Assembly (NCBI GenBank): GCA_028023455.1
Contig: JAQFVV010012395.1
Span: 3,784,001-3,848,000, forward strand
Origin: Epiperipatus broadwayi
Lineage: Eukaryota; Onychophora; Udeonychophora; Euonychophora; Peripatidae
Length of the DNA stretch: 64,000 nt
Direction of reading: 5' to 3'
The notes under the pieces were generated by a model. That model saw only the letters and a list, made by a program, of their open reading frames with translations. It was not told the origin of the DNA and did not search any database. How positions within the stretch are numbered: position 1 is the first letter of the stretch; each line of letters begins with the position of its first letter. Positions 1-13,084 of this stretch are shown piece by piece. The position numbers and the translations under genes are program-made.

Positions 1-547
1 AGAAAATTGACAAGAGAAAATCATAATTAGCTTGATAAAAAAACTCTTGCGATAATATATGCCATGAAAAAGTTTCACCAGTATGTTTATTAACATGGGT
101 TCAAAATTTATAAAAACCACTGTCCATTAATGGATATATATGGTAATGTGAAGAAAACTCCAGAACATGTAGGTCAGAGACTAATTGGCTGGATTAATAT
201 GTTAGCTGCATAGGATTTTAAGCTAATATATAAACCTGGTAAAAAAGTCATAAGGATGCACTGTCAAGGTTGCTGCTTAATGTGAGTCTGAGAATAAAAT
301 TGAGTTTAATTATATAGTCTCCATAAGAACAATGCACTAGGATAGCAACAATACTCTCTAAATGGACCTCATGGGATGTTGGCTACCAAGCTCTACAGAA
401 GTGGATAAAACATGGTTGATCTAATAAATGACTAGATTATATGTCAAAGTCCATATGAAATTCACATGAGAGTATTGTAAAAATTTCATATTAATGATAG
501 ATAAAGTATTAGTTTCCCAGAAGGCAGAGGCAAGAATTAGCCTTATT
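1..547 (+). pseudogene. Ty3/Gypsy pol remnant, RNase H part
   Basis: Frame 1 reads LAIIYAMKKFHQYVY, then NHCPLMDIYG, then VGQRLIGWINMLAA and DFKLIYKPGK, which is the order of the RNase H domain of Ty3/Gypsy polyproteins. A one-base shift near 257 then gives DALSRLL, the motif that ends this domain. Several stop codons (for example TAG at 28-30 and TAA at 94-96) show it is dead. It runs off the left edge. The element continues after the inserted hAT at 1709. Beyond about 300 the similarity is weak. Confidence 0.8.
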
Positions 548-1716
<1,169 letters not shown>

Positions 1717-1960
1717 GATACCTGGGAATTGTAAGAAGGAAGGAGTTAGCATGGTTCTTATGTATAGTGACAGGACATGAATAATAAGATTGTACCCACA
1801 GTTAAACATTGGGAAACTAAAATACCACCAATAAAATTAGAAGCTTGGACTAAAGTAACTCATTTGTGGCAGAGACTCCATTTAGATCACATCAGTCCAT
1901 TTAATTGGCTGGTTATGTTAGCAACATATTTTTAATTTGCAAATATTAGTTACCAGTGAA
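1717..1960 (+). pseudogene. Ty3/Gypsy pol remnant, integrase part
   Basis: Around 1838-1920 one frame reads LEAWTKVTHLWQRLHLDHISPFNW, matching the start of the integrase core (W-R-H-D-GPF), including the first catalytic aspartate position. It continues the RNase H remnant at the left edge in the same orientation, with the hAT insert in between. Stops and frame changes surround it. Nothing recognisable follows until the anoctamin exon at 2785, apart from an imperfect duplication of about 53 bp at 2159-2265. Confidence 0.65.
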
Positions 1961-2158
1961 TTGATTGGTTGCATTATTTAAATGTTACTAGGAGTCATTA
2001 ACTTACATACAAATGTAAAGTTTTCTATTCAAAGATAGATGGCAGTAGAGTACTAGTTATTTTCCTGCATTCAAGCAGAATATAAGTATGATATTGCATT
2101 ATGCAGAATGAATAATGCAAAAATAATCATTATGTAATATGGTAATTGGTATAAAATC

Positions 2159-2265
2159 ATCAAGACATCACATGACCAACAAGGTATCATGTGATCTTTG
2201 CTCACACATCATCAAAACATTATATGACCAACAAGGTATCACATGATCTTTGCTTACACATTGCT
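2159..2265. repeat. Short direct duplication
   Basis: Two tandem copies of about 53 bp, each containing ACCAACAAGGTATCA and then TGATCTTTGCT, with a few differences. The CACATGATC word also ends many family A units elsewhere, so this may be a scrap of that family. Confidence 0.7.
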
Positions 2266-2784
2266 ACTTATTAGCAAATTTTTCTATTTTTACTACTATC
2301 ATACCATAGCTTTAGTAATAAATAGATGCCAAATGGTAGTGCTTAGTAAATCCTTATCCAGTAATCTAGCTCAGATTGAAAAATGAATGAGTTTTTCATT
2401 TTAGGGTGATAAGCTGATAGTATAACAAAAAGTTAAAAAGACTACTAGAAGAAAGGTATATTAATTCCAAAAAGATCTAAGTACACTGTTCAAAAATCCT
2501 AAAAGTGGCTCATTGATGAAAATAATTAGATAAAAATTAGGCTAGAGATATTTAAATAGGACAGTATTGAATAAGGATTTATTAATCACTCTCACTTGGC
2601 ATCTATTGATTACTAAAACTTATACTAGATGGCATAAAAGTAGTGGGAATAGAATAATTTGCCAATATGGAAATTGTTGATATAATTTACAAGTACAGTA
2701 ATACTATATTTATATAATACTATACAGTTATTACCATAGGACTATATTAATAGATTCTAATACAAAACTCAAGAGATAGTTTAC

Positions 2785-2976
2785 CTGCCAAGCTCCAATA
2801 TTAGTTGCAGGAGCGGCAAATGGCCGTTGGAAATTTTTACAAAGCTTGAAAGCATCTGTCCTAATCTCAATAATATTGTTGACAAGAGCACAGAATGCAG
2901 CCAGAGGGAAAACCGAAGAAAACATGAAAACGTAACCAAACTGAAGAAATAACTCCAAATAATCATCAAAAGTTCC
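2785..2976 (-). CDS. ANO10: Anoctamin exon g: TM7-TM8 with calcium ligands
   Basis: The exon has 64 whole codons in phase 0, from [15 protein letters not shown] to TNIGAWQ. It covers TM7 and TM8. Acidic residues at exon positions 5 and 8 (spacing three) and 37 and 41 in NNIIEIRTD (spacing four) line up with the TM7 and TM8 calcium ligands known from TMEM16 structures, so the calcium site looks intact on these helices. The [10 protein letters not shown] ending resembles ANO10 more than ANO8. The acceptor is TTTCAG at 2977-2982 and the donor GTAAAC at 2779-2784. The next exon (TM9-TM10) was not found in 1-2778. Confidence 0.95.
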
Positions 2977-3508
2977 CTGAAATATACATAAAACTTTTAT
3001 TAAGTTAAAAATATAAAATTTAATCATAATTTTTTTAAATTCAATATTTATCTTTTTATAATCAATTATAAATTTCTCACCAAATCCCCATTTCTACTTT
3101 AATAATCAATTTAGAAATGAATCTACATGATGTATAAATTACTGCCACTTTAAATATTTAAAAAAATATTTAATGGTAATTAAAAAAACTAAATTTAATA
3201 ACCTATCTTAAATAAGCACTTTAAAATATTTTCATTTTAAATAGTTAAAAAATGCATACAATATTAAAAAAAACTTTCAACATTACAAAAAATGTAATAA
3301 AGATATTGATGAGAGACAAAAAAAATTAGATTTAAAAAATTTAATTTCTTAAGTTTTAAAATCTTAATTTGAAAATTACTGTTACTGTTTATATCAAAAG
3401 AAACAATTTTTTTTAAAAAATACACTGACATCTCTTAAAAATATGTAATAATATTACCGTCAACCCAGAGAGGGTTGTCATTTTAAATAAAGACCACCAT
3501 TAGTGCAT

Positions 3509-3643
3509 AAAGTCAGAGAAAAACGTCAAGCGTTGTTAGCCGAGAGGTCATCACAGCCGCCTTGCAACCAACTTCTTGCTTGCAGACGGTTGTTGGTTCG
3601 CGTCCCGGCCGATGCTATGACATATGAAAAAAAAAAGTCAGAG
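3509..3643 (+). repeat. tRNA-derived SINE with target-site duplication
   Basis: The body (3521-3633) has an A-box-like TTAGCCGAGAGGTC and a B-box-like GGTTCGCGTCC, then GATGCTATGACATATG and an A run. It is flanked by AAAGTCAGAG copies at 3509-3518 and 3634-3643, a target duplication typical of LINE-driven insertion. Two other copies lie at 28677-28775 and 44277-44374. Its GC is far above the surroundings. It is a retroposon, not a working tRNA gene: the anticodon arm is disturbed. Confidence 0.85.
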
Positions 3644-4062
3644 AGGAATGGAATAAACTATTTTAAAGAGGTAAAATGAAAAGAAAATTTAAAATGTTTG
3701 AAAGTATTAGTACTAAACCAATGAAAACAGGATTAGTAAAAATAATATTTAATTGAAAGGGTCATTACAAACTGTAGGATAAAAAGATACAATATGCAAA
3801 ATTAATAATAAATAGGTAATTTATTTTTATGCTTTTAAAATAAAAAATGGAATAGAATAAAAGAATAGATAGACTGGTTTAGGAAAAAATGATGGAAAAT
3901 GAATATGAATAAAAAAATAAAATTATGTAATATTAAAAAATATGTAGAATATTAAAGTGTAGTACACCATTAGAAAAAAACTTACGGTTACATAATGCAA
4001 AGTTAAACATTACATAACAAAAAAAAGTAGCATAAATGGAATAAGTCTTTGGTCTGTAAATA

Positions 4063-4128
4063 TAATATTAATATCATTTACGTTCTTTAAAAAGTAATAA
4101 AGAACATAAATGATATTAATATTAAAAC
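4063..4128. repeat. Perfect-arm hairpin
   Basis: The arms TAATATTAATATCATTTA plus GTTCTTTA (left) and TAAAGAAC plus its continuation (right) pair over about 27 bp around an 8-base loop. The hairpin directly precedes the family A foldback. Role unknown. Confidence 0.75.
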
Positions 4129-4235
4129 AGGCAAAATTCTTCATACAGTAGTGCCACTCAGTGCAAGGCAGAGTAATCCATGAATGCAAGAAGATTTGTG
4201 CATAAAATCCCTATCTTGTGCCTACTCATCCAATA

Positions 4236-4277
4236 TCCCCAGACTTTATTCTAGCTTGTGGCTTTCATCAGTGAGAA
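4236..4277 (-). ncRNA. Hammerhead-like motif, family A, degraded
   Basis: Read on the minus strand it has the core CTGATGA, a GC-rich stem II around CACAA, and GAAT in place of the invariant GAAA. The stem III palindrome is damaged. Stem I is TTCTCA against TGGGGA. Probably inactive. Confidence 0.55.
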
Positions 4278-4784
4278 GCCTTGGATCTGAGAGCACTGCA
4301 CGTAGATGTTACGATCTAATGCGATCTTGCCATCTAATGCAACTCTCCAGCAGCCACTTTTTATCTCTACTTAACTACAAAACTATAAATATAAAATTAA
4401 AAACCTAATAATATATTCAATCCAAGCTTATTCGCTTATATACTCTGGCTTGCAATGAGTGGCAATACTGTACGGAGAGTTATGTCTGTTTTAATAACAG
4501 TTATGAGCAAGCATCAGAAATGGTGATCATGTAATGTTTAGTGGTTTAATACCAATCCTGCCTAATAGAATAGTGGTGGCTATGATTATTAAAGAAGCAA
4601 AGACATCAGAATGTATAGGTACTGAACTAAGTTCAGACCTATATGACTATATAAGCTAATGAGTTTGGATTGAAAATATTATGTTTCAATTTTAGACTCA
4701 TAGTTTTGTAGTTGAGATAAAAAGTGGTTGCTGGGGGGTTCCATTAGATCCTAAGATCTAGGTGCAGTGCTCTCAGATCCAAGG

Positions 4785-4827
4785 CTAATCACTGATGAAA
4801 GTGACAAGCTAGAAACTATTCTGGGGA
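4785..4827 (+). ncRNA. Hammerhead-like motif, family A
   Basis: Core CTGATGA at 4792-4798 and GAAA at 4812-4815 are intact, as is the cleavage-site C at 4821. Stem III is ACT/ATT with one weak pair. Stem I on the 5' side (AATCA) has lost two pairs relative to other copies. Stem II pairs are reduced. Likely a decayed ribozyme. Confidence 0.6.
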
Positions 4828-5024
4828 TGTTGGATGAATAGGCACTAGATGGGGATTTTATGTACAAACCTTCTTGCATCCATTGATTACTCTGGCTTGC
4901 ACTAAATGGCACTACTGTATGAAAGTTTGCCTGTTTTAACAGTTTCAGCAAGCATAAGAAGTGGTGATCATGTGATATTAATATTATATGGATTTGGCAA
5001 TGCAATAAAAAAGATAAAGTTATA

Positions 5025-5390
5025 ATACTTTGGATTGTAATGGTGATTTATGTGGAGATATAAGAAGGAACTGTTGATCATTTATTTTTGGACTGTAAAG
5101 TGTATGGCAAAATTGTATGCAAAATGGTAGAAATTTAGAATAGAAGGAGCAAAAAAAGATGTAATAAAAGTAAGGAATATGAAGTAAAGTTATTAGAATT
5201 AACAAAACATCTTTTACTAAAATGAGATAGGGGGGAAAAAGAAATGTGATCATGTTGGAAGAATGGCTTGCTGATTGAAAGGAAATAGCAGACGAGTAGA
5301 AGTAGATAACTTTTTGTGATATTATCGGATCTTTAAAAATATGATTGTACATAGGAATTTTTGAGTTAGTTTAAAGAAAAGCCAATTCAC
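5025..5390 (+). pseudogene. Possible LINE ORF2 tail
   Basis: One frame reads ETVDHLFLDCKVYGKIV, resembling the cysteine/histidine motif (E-T-x-x-H-L-x-x-x-C) near the end of many LINE reverse-transcriptase proteins. Further on, frames read LELTKHLLLK and EEWLADWKEIADE. Frameshifts and stops interrupt it. No reverse-transcriptase core is visible. Weak, based on one motif. Confidence 0.35.
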
Positions 5391-6453
5391 ATCACATCAT
5401 ATCAATAACCCTTTTTATAAAATAAACTTTTCCAATCAAATCCTGAGACAAAAATAGAATATCTATTTTAACATAAATATTAAAAATAAAATTAGAAACA
5501 CAATAAAAATTATCTGATAAAAATTGTACACTTGTAACAAGTTGGTATTAAAATTATATAAATTGCTTTGCTCTAACCTTTATATCAGTATAGTGAATGG
5601 TCAAAATAATGGATTTTAAATATGAAAAATCAAGCACAGAATACCTTCTGCTCATCATATATCTTGATTGTAAATAACATGTACATAATATATAATACAC
5701 ATACACACAAAGCATATGTACATAAATAAAAGCATGATAAATAATGTTAAAGATATTTAAAAGCATAATTGAAATGATTATGATACTCAGAGAAATTAAA
5801 ATACCATACACATAAAACACATAAGATTATAAAAATAAAGTTAAAACATTTTGAAAGTATTTGTTGAATAAAATTGTAAGATTTAATTATTATGCAAATA
5901 AAAAAAGATTTCACTGCTTTTGTAAACCTACTAAATTTTCTTACAATACAGTATATAAATATTTGTATGGGTGCATATAGATTGCCAAATTCAAAATAAT
6001 TTCACTTCAGTTTATCCTGATATTATATATATCCATGTGTACCTATATATTTATTTTCATTATTTCTGAAATAAATATATTAAAAATAAAACTTTCTAGA
6101 TTATGTCCAATTGGCCTTCATTGTAAATGTACATACCGTCAGAACTGCAACGGTCAATTTATTCCTTCAAGGATGACTGAAATATATGACTGCAATTTGA
6201 AAACACTAACTAATCAGCGACTAATTATGGACATCAGATTAACATTGTCATTCATTTAGTATCTACTGATTTAATCTATGTTTACATCAAAGGAAACAAA
6301 ATATTACTAATGTTTAATGCAATTAGCAAAAATTATGAAAAAAGAATCACCAACATTTAATTACTTGCCTTTCTTTATTTGTAAAAAAATTTCAGAAGTT
6401 GGGTATTAGTGCAGTTTATTAAAACATATAGAATTCAGATAAATAATACTTAA

Positions 6454-9004
6454 TTAGGTTAGTCAATCTTTTTATACCCACCGCCCACTTTTGGATCTCT
6501 GTTAGTAGTTTTCTAACGTTCCACCGGTTCCACAGTAATGGTGATTTATAAAGTAGGGAAGTAACTTTACTTTATAAAATTTATAAAGCAGAGTTACAGC
6601 AAGCTAATAACTTATCAAATACTTTATGTTGGACTTTCGATAAGTTTGGCAGAATAAATCTTTATAAAGCAACTTACTGTAGTTAAATCTATCTTTTTAT
6701 TTATACTTTGCATACATAGCAGCATAGTCTAGTGAAATTATATTTAATTAATTAAATTATTAATGAGATCCCTGAAACTGATGCTGTGAAACTAAATACT
6801 GAATATCTGGCTCAATTTTTGTAAGGAGCAAACGAAAGTCTCCTCTTTTGGAAATATTCAGGGAGTTTCTTTCTTTGGTTATAATATGATTAACAGCACT
6901 AAAGCCTGATTCCACAAGATATGAGGTAGGGAAAGGTATCAATAAACTGAATATCATTTTCCACATATTTGGATATAAGATAGGCCTTTTTTATTATTTT
7001 GCCATAGGTTTTCATATCCATCATTATTAAATTTATGTTTACTTTCTTCATCATATCTAATTTCTAACAGTTCTTCTTGGCAAGTTGTAGCAGCCTCTTC
7101 AGTATTTTCAGTAAAAGGATTTTTCATCCAGTCATACACCTTCAATTTCAAAATATCTTCAAATCGTTTTTCCATGTCAAATTTAAGTTTGTTGAGGTGA
7201 CTACTGAATCTGTCAATATCCTTCTAGAGTTACATCATCTTTTATAGATGATAATTCAAGAAACTGATGAAATTCTCTCTTCAATAGATTATAATAAAGT
7301 AGTTCAAGTTTGTCAATAAATAATGATACAGTATTTTGGCAACCTATAAGAGTTTTATTAGCTCATTGAAGCTGCAAATTTACATCATTAAATCTTTTGA
7401 AAATATCTGACAAATAAAAGGCATCATTCTTTACTGTTTTCAACTGTTGACACAGATTGGTCTCATAATTACTTTCAAAAAATTGTATGATTATAAAACA
7501 AGCCAAAGATGTGCCCTTTGACAACCACTAAACTTCAGTGTGCAAAAGTAACATATTAAAATCTTCATTATTGTCCTGGCAAAGCTGTCAAAACATTCTA
7601 TCATTTTTTGCATTGGATTTGATCTTGTTTACAGCTTGAATTATTATAGTTAATAATGAATGGAGACTTGTATTTAGATGTTTTCCTACAAGATGTTGTC
7701 TGTGCACCACACAATGAATACATAAAAACATTTGACACTTCTTCCTTCAAATAAGCAACAAATCCATGATAGCAGGATGGTGCTCCATCAGTAGTGCGTG
7801 TAATAATATTATTCAAATGAATATTATTTTTTGTAAAGTATAATTTCACAGTATTAAATATAGATAATCCGTTTGTATCTGTAATAAGATTTATTGTGAA
7901 TAGCATGTCTTCTCGTAATGTATTGTTTTCATCAAAATAATGTACATATGCCATCAATACAGCATTATTATCTTCAATGGTAGACTCATCCAATTGCATG
8001 GAAAATGAAGAGTTTTGGAGAATACTTATAAGTTTGTTTTCAACCTTAACTACCATTTCTTCAATTCGTCGCTTTACTATGCTATCGCTTAGGGGCAATG
8101 TTTTTTAAAATTTCAGGTATATCTTGATGCATTACTGTTGAAATAAATTCTTTTATAGAGGGTATTATTACAGTTTCTTCAATATTATAGCTTTTACCAT
8201 TTTTTGCAATTAATTGTGAAATGCAATAAGAGGCAATTAATCCATCTTCATTCACTGCATGTTATTTCTTAAATGATGCAATGATTGTTGAATGATTTGG
8301 ATTTTTTTTTATATATTTCCTGAAAATATTCAATGGGCTTGTCCTTATCATTTGGATGCTTTATAGCAAGATGTTCTCGCAATCAACTTGGCTTCATTGC
8401 TTCATTGGATAATGTTTTGTGATACAATAAACATGCTAATTGTTGTTTATTTTCAACAGATTCTATGAAATCCATTTTTAGATACTCTGGTAAATAGCCA
8501 TGAATGTATTTCTTTTTTTGAGACATGGGTTCACAATATTTCATAATTTTGTTTGAAGCTGTAGGTACATGCTCACTCTCACAAACTAACTGCATACTGG
8601 CCAATGCGATCGCAAACAAAAGAGCCTGCACCATAAATTGTCATCTGTGCATGCTTCTTGCACATCATGGATTGGATTTGAGGGGGGGAGATGCATGAGC
8701 TATTCTGGGACAAGGCTCTTTTGTTAGTGGTTGCACTATAGCTCCATTTAGTTTTACTTACATAATATGAACTAAACTTATGCACGGGTAATTTACAGTA
8801 TATTTTCAGAAATTTAAATTGACATGGGAAATTTTATGAAAATCTAATGAAAATGTTTTTAAATAATGCTATGAATTTTTTTAAAAAAAGTCAATCAAAT
8901 TTTTAAAAAAGAAAGTGCTTCAGTATAGGACAAAACCCTTACCGCCCACCATGAAGGCTGGAACACCCACTAGTGGGCAGTAGGGACCAGGTTGACCACC
9001 ACTG
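6454..9004 (-). mobile_element. Decayed hAT element, Buster/ZBED5-like
   Basis: The right end (to 9004) read inward gives CAGTGGTGGTCAACCT, and the left end (from 6454) gives TTAGGTTAGTCAATCT; both run on into a GCCCACT word. These look like degraded hAT terminal inverted repeats. The transposase remnant lies between them on the minus strand. I could not find a convincing 8-bp target duplication, so the exact ends are approximate. Confidence 0.75.
6760..8640 (-). pseudogene. hAT transposase pseudogene (ZBED5/Buster type)
   Basis: From the N-terminal side: a BED-type zinc-finger region (ACLLYHKTLSNEAMKPS, then HLAIKHPNDKDKP after an in-frame stop), then at 8098-7601 the RNase H-like core with QLDESTIEDNNAVLMAYV and TDGAPSC, and at 6966-6760 the C-terminal dimerisation part with PTSYLVESGFSAV, RGDFRLLLTKIEPDI and a QGSH end. 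This order and these motifs are those of the ZBED5/Buster group. At least three frames and several stops are needed, so it cannot make transposase. Two cysteine positions of the finger are changed or followed by a TGA where arginine is usual. Confidence 0.85.
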
Positions 9005-9866
9005 TTAATAAACTCTATTAAAAATCTTAAAATGTCTGAAGGTTTTAAATTACTAATTTGGTGAACATATCTAACAACATCTAAGCTACTGATTAATTGA
9101 AAGAAGTCCATATGTCATTATAATAATATAACAGAAAGATATCAATTTTCCTGTAATTGATAAACTGGCATCCCTTTTAGTCCAAATGCAATTACGTGGG
9201 TGCATTCAAATTTATTGAACTGCAAGACTTCATTTACACTGCCACAAGTTAAAATTATTAAAAGAACAATTTTTATTTAATCTTGAATAAATTAATGCAC
9301 ACACATTTTAAAAATAAAATTAAATAAACAATCGCAATACAGTAATTAAATTAATTTTTAATTGATATAAAGCAAGCTTTACTTTGCTTCTTCGTTCATT
9401 TCTTTAAGCATTTTAAAATTATTCTTTATTTTCAATTTTTTTATCAAATTAAAACGAAAATAAAAGCAAACAAACTGTAATCATTAATTTTTGAAATATG
9501 TTTCCATCAATTATATTATACACTTCATGTATATATTATTTAAAATCTAGTAGAAACATTACAGCCTACTGAAGATACTTAAAGTCAGCATGAAAGCTTC
9601 TACAAAAAGGCAAAATAACAACAACAAAAAACTTTATATGCACTTTTTTATTATTATTACAAATGGTTATATATGTAATAATATTATAAATCGATGTCTG
9701 TATTTCTTCAAAGCAATATACGTAATTATATAATTGAATAAATAATAATAATATATATAAACATATTAGAAGAAACAATAAGAAACTTTCTCCAAATAGT
9801 GGTGCCATCCAGTGCAAACTAGACTAATCAATGGAAAAACTCCATTTAGTGCCTACTCGTCCAATA

Positions 9867-9908
9867 TCCCCAGATTAGTTTCTAGCTTGCGACCTTTATC
9901 AGTGAGGA
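9867..9908 (-). ncRNA. Hammerhead-like motif, family A, core mutated
   Basis: The minus strand reads TCCTCA, then CTGATAA (core G changed), a stem II region around CGCAA, GAAA, and a stem III ACTAAT. Stem I (TCCTCA with TGGGGA) is intact. The core change should abolish activity. Confidence 0.6.
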
Positions 9909-10326
9909 GCCTTATCTAAGAGCACTCCACTTAGATATTTGGACCTAATGTAACACTCCAGCAAACACCATATAGTTTTCAGTGTAAGCTTATTCACTAG
10001 TATAGTCATCATGCAGATCTGAATCCAGCTCAGTATCTATATATTTTGGTATCTTTCTTTTTTAATAACCATAGTCAACATCATCCTTTTGCCAGGATTT
10101 CCTATTAAAACACTAAAATTATTACAATACCATCATTTTTTATGCTTACATATTTTCCAAACAATAGTGTCACCTATTGCAAGCCATAGCAATAACTTAA
10201 TGCTAGAAGATTTGTGCATCAAAATATCTATCCATTCATTTTGGGCTCATAGCTTCATAGTTAATTCAAAAGGTAAAAAGTGACTACCAGAGAGTTGCAT
10301 TAGATACAGTACTCTCAGATTTTAGA

Positions 10327-10368
10327 CTCTTCACTGATGAAGGCCACAAGTTAGAACTAACCTGGAAT
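10327..10368 (+). ncRNA. Hammerhead-like motif, family A, degraded
   Basis: The core CTGATGA at 10334-10340 and the AGGCCACAAG stem II start are clear, but the GAAA box has lost an A and stem III is not palindromic. Probably inactive. Confidence 0.5.
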
Positions 10369-11402
10369 AATGCATGAGTAAGCACTAGTTAGAGATTTTG
10401 ATGAACAAAGCTACTAGCATCCATTAATTACTACGGCTTGCACTGGATAGCACCACTATTTGGAGAAAATTATTATTGTTTAAACAGATTGTGTAAGCAT
10501 AAGAAATGATAGTCACACGATAATTTAGTGGTTTAGTACATATCATAAAAAATAAAATAACTTTTTGGACTTGTTCAAATATTGAGCAAGTCTATAATAT
10601 AAATTTTTTATATATTATACAAAATTATTGTAAATGTATATCTAATAGATAATAAATAAAAGATGTATGGCTTAAATGTTATTACATGATTTCTTATAAT
10701 ACAACAAAATCATGATCAAGCAATATCCAAAACAAAAAAATTAATGGTCAACATGAAATAAAAATATTTTAACAATTAATGCATTTATTAATAAGGTTAA
10801 TAATAAATAAACATAAATAAAATATAAAGACCATTTATTAAACTTTTTGTATATTTAAGCTTTCTTTTAATATCATTCATTTTCTGAAGATATTTAAACA
10901 TTGCCAACTCTTAAAAAGCTTATGAGATAAATATGTATACAAATATACTTATAATCATGTGGCTGGAAACCAAACTTCAGATATGAACTATTAGATTGGT
11001 ATTATTTTACTTGCACTCACATATATGTAGATCGCTAATACATACTTATAAGTGAATTGATATATCTATATATTTACGTATAATGCTTACATAAGTGTTC
11101 ATTATCTAATTATTATCATTTCTCTTCATTGTAATCTATTAAAATATAGGTCATATATAATAAATCTCAATAATCAATTTTCATATATATATAGTATATT
11201 TTCTAGATTCATTTTAACAACATTGCACTGACATTTTGGCAGCCTCACAATTATCATCATTTAAGCAAATTACTGTAAACTATATATGAATGAACTCTGA
11301 AAATATATCTTTGATATCTGCCACTCATGAAAACCTTCATTTTAACATATACATACAAATATATGTAAAAAATTTGATTAATAAGATTTATTTAAATCTT
11401 AC

Positions 11403-11600
11403 TTCATATACATCTAAAGATCGTTCTAGATCTGCCTGTGTCAGCTGATCAGAATGAACATATTGGGAAGTAGATGGAATCTTAGTCTTGGCATGATTGG
11501 ACTTGAAAGATTTTTTACGAAAATATGTTAAAAGGAATGGAAGGACAACTTCTTGAACTTGTCCGACAACTTGCTGAACAATCAGAAGTGTTGCCAAGTG
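11403..11600 (-). CDS. ANO10: Anoctamin exon f: LATLLI segment and cytoplasmic loop
   Basis: The exon has 66 whole codons in phase 0. It starts HLATLLIVQQVVGQVQEVVLPF, the conserved stretch after TM6 in the ANO10/ANO8 branch, then a basic loop (YFRKKSFKSNHAKTK) and a polar linker that ends ADLERSLDVYE. The acceptor is TTTTTACAG at 11601-11609. The donor is GTAAGA at 11397-11402, placed so that DVYE joins GTFDDYLE in the next exon. The basic loop is the least conserved part of the gene here, as expected for this linker. Confidence 0.9.
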
Positions 11601-11814
11601 CTGTAAAAATAAAGTAAGGTTGTGAGACATTTCTAAAATGAGTGTAATATTTACATGTTAAAACACGATAATTCAGTAAAATTAGACATTACACTTATTA
11701 TGCAAAAGACAGAATGGGTGACTATTTAAACACATACATATATATACTATACATGTGTGTAAATCTTTTCATGAATTTATTATGATATAAATAACAGCAG
11801 CAAACTCTTTATGT

Positions 11815-12210
11815 AGTTTTGCCACCAAGTTTAAGCCTTCATAATCAATAGATGCAGAAAGATTTGTACATAAAAACCCTATCTAGTGTCTACTCATCCA
11901 ATATCCCCAGACTAGTTTCTAGCTTGTGACTTTTATCAATGCACATAGATCTTAAAATCTAATGCAACCCTCCTTTTACCTTTTTAGTTAACTAAAAAGC
12001 TAGGATCCCAATATGAAAACACAACAATGTTTTCAATCCAAGCTCATCTGCTTTTATAGTCATATATATCTAAACTCAGTTCAGCATCTATATATTTTGG
12101 TGTCTTTGATTTTTCAAAAATCACAGACACTATTATTCTATAGGCAGGATAGGTATAAAACCATCAAAACATCACATGATCACTTCTTCATATGCTTACA
12201 TGAGATTTCT
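11815..12210 (+). mobile_element. Family A repeat, single diverged copy
   Basis: Same order of phrases as the tandem pair at 31608: GCCACC..., ATCAATAGATGC, CCCTATCTAGTG, ATCCCCAGACTAG, ATCTAATGCAACCCTCC, TTTTCAATCCAAGCTCA, GGTGTCTTTG, then CATCACATGATCAC. The hammerhead is reduced to its GAAA half (minus strand near 11905-11935) because the core box is mutated. Confidence 0.8.
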
Positions 12211-13084
12211 ACTGTTATTAACAATCTGTGTAAATATATAAAATGGTGAATTGAAGAAATGTCATTACAAGGTGATCTTTAGTATTCCAATATATAAAGT
12301 TTATTCAGAAGTACTTCTTAAAAGAAAAAGAAAGATTGAATGGGATGGGATGTTTTGATGATGTAAATAAATGAAAATATGGTGTTATGTCCATGTAATA
12401 ATTAGAAATATATTTAGAAATAGGGTGGATAAGTAACTATTAGTTATTATTGACAGTCCTAAAAATAAATTATTTTGCTCCAGTATCTGACAATAGATCA
12501 GTAAAGTTTTTTTATTATTATCAATAATGAATTATCAGATAGAAATGAAAATTAACACTAATGTTTGAAACAGTTATCCATGTATTATTATCCTAGCATC
12601 ATTCTGCTGATAAGGTTAAAATATAGCCATCAACCATACGTGTATTTCAAAAAGTATCTAACAGTTGACCATAGATGTTACTACTAATGCAATAATTTTC
12701 AATATCTTATCCAAAATCATTAGAAAGATTTGGTGCACTCTTCAAACACTTCCTTGGATTAACATTTGTTTTTTGCTTTCAAATATCATGTTAGAATTAC
12801 ATTGTGACATCCAATAAAAATTATCATGAAATGAGAAAATTCTTATTATTACTAAATAATTCTTGATAGAACTCTTCTATCCATTTCATGATATCATCTC
12901 TCTTTTTAATAATAGTTTTTCTTATTGCAGATAAAAGTTTTCTAACAATACCAAAATGTTAAGTATAATTTTTTTATTCCAGAATATTTATCAAATATTG
13001 AGAAAATGTATCAACAAAATTGGATAGGTGTATATAAATTTTAAAAATAACTAAACTTCCAAAAACTATTAACAAACAGAAATC

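Larger units (their letters stand above)
4130..5000. mobile_element. Family A repeat, head-to-head foldback pair
   Basis: The left unit (about 4130-4430) is in one orientation and the right unit (about 4440-5000) is in the opposite one, forming a large palindrome. Both ends carry the family's terminal words: AAAACAGGCAAAA on the left and its complement TTTGCCTGTTTTAA near 4936-4950. Each unit holds a hammerhead motif (4236-4277 minus, 4785-4827 plus). Open frames seen across this repeat are not proteins; the same phrase recurs in every copy. Confidence 0.85.
9780..10510. mobile_element. Family A repeat, foldback pair
   Basis: A forward unit (about 9780-10210) contains the phrases GTGCCTACTCGTCC, CAATATCCCCAG and GAGCACTCC seen in other A units. 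From about 10230 the same phrases return in reverse complement up to the terminal GGATAGCACCACTATTTGG near 10445-10465. Hammerhead remnants lie at 9867-9908 (minus) and 10327-10368 (plus). Confidence 0.8.
2977..11402 (-). other. Anoctamin intron (8.4 kb), contents
   Basis: From left to right the intron holds plain AT-rich sequence (2977-3500), a tRNA-derived SINE (3521-3633), AT-rich sequence with a hairpin at 4063-4128, a family A foldback (4130-5000), a possible LINE tail (5025-5390), AT-rich sequence with nothing I recognise (5390-6450), a decayed hAT (6454-9004), AT-rich sequence (9005-9780), a second family A foldback (9780-10510), and featureless AT-rich sequence to 11402. Confidence 0.8.

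Noticed and set aside
3521-3633. Functional tRNA gene
   Set aside because: The A and B boxes are present, but the arms do not fold, a target duplication flanks it, and it ends in an A run; it is a SINE.
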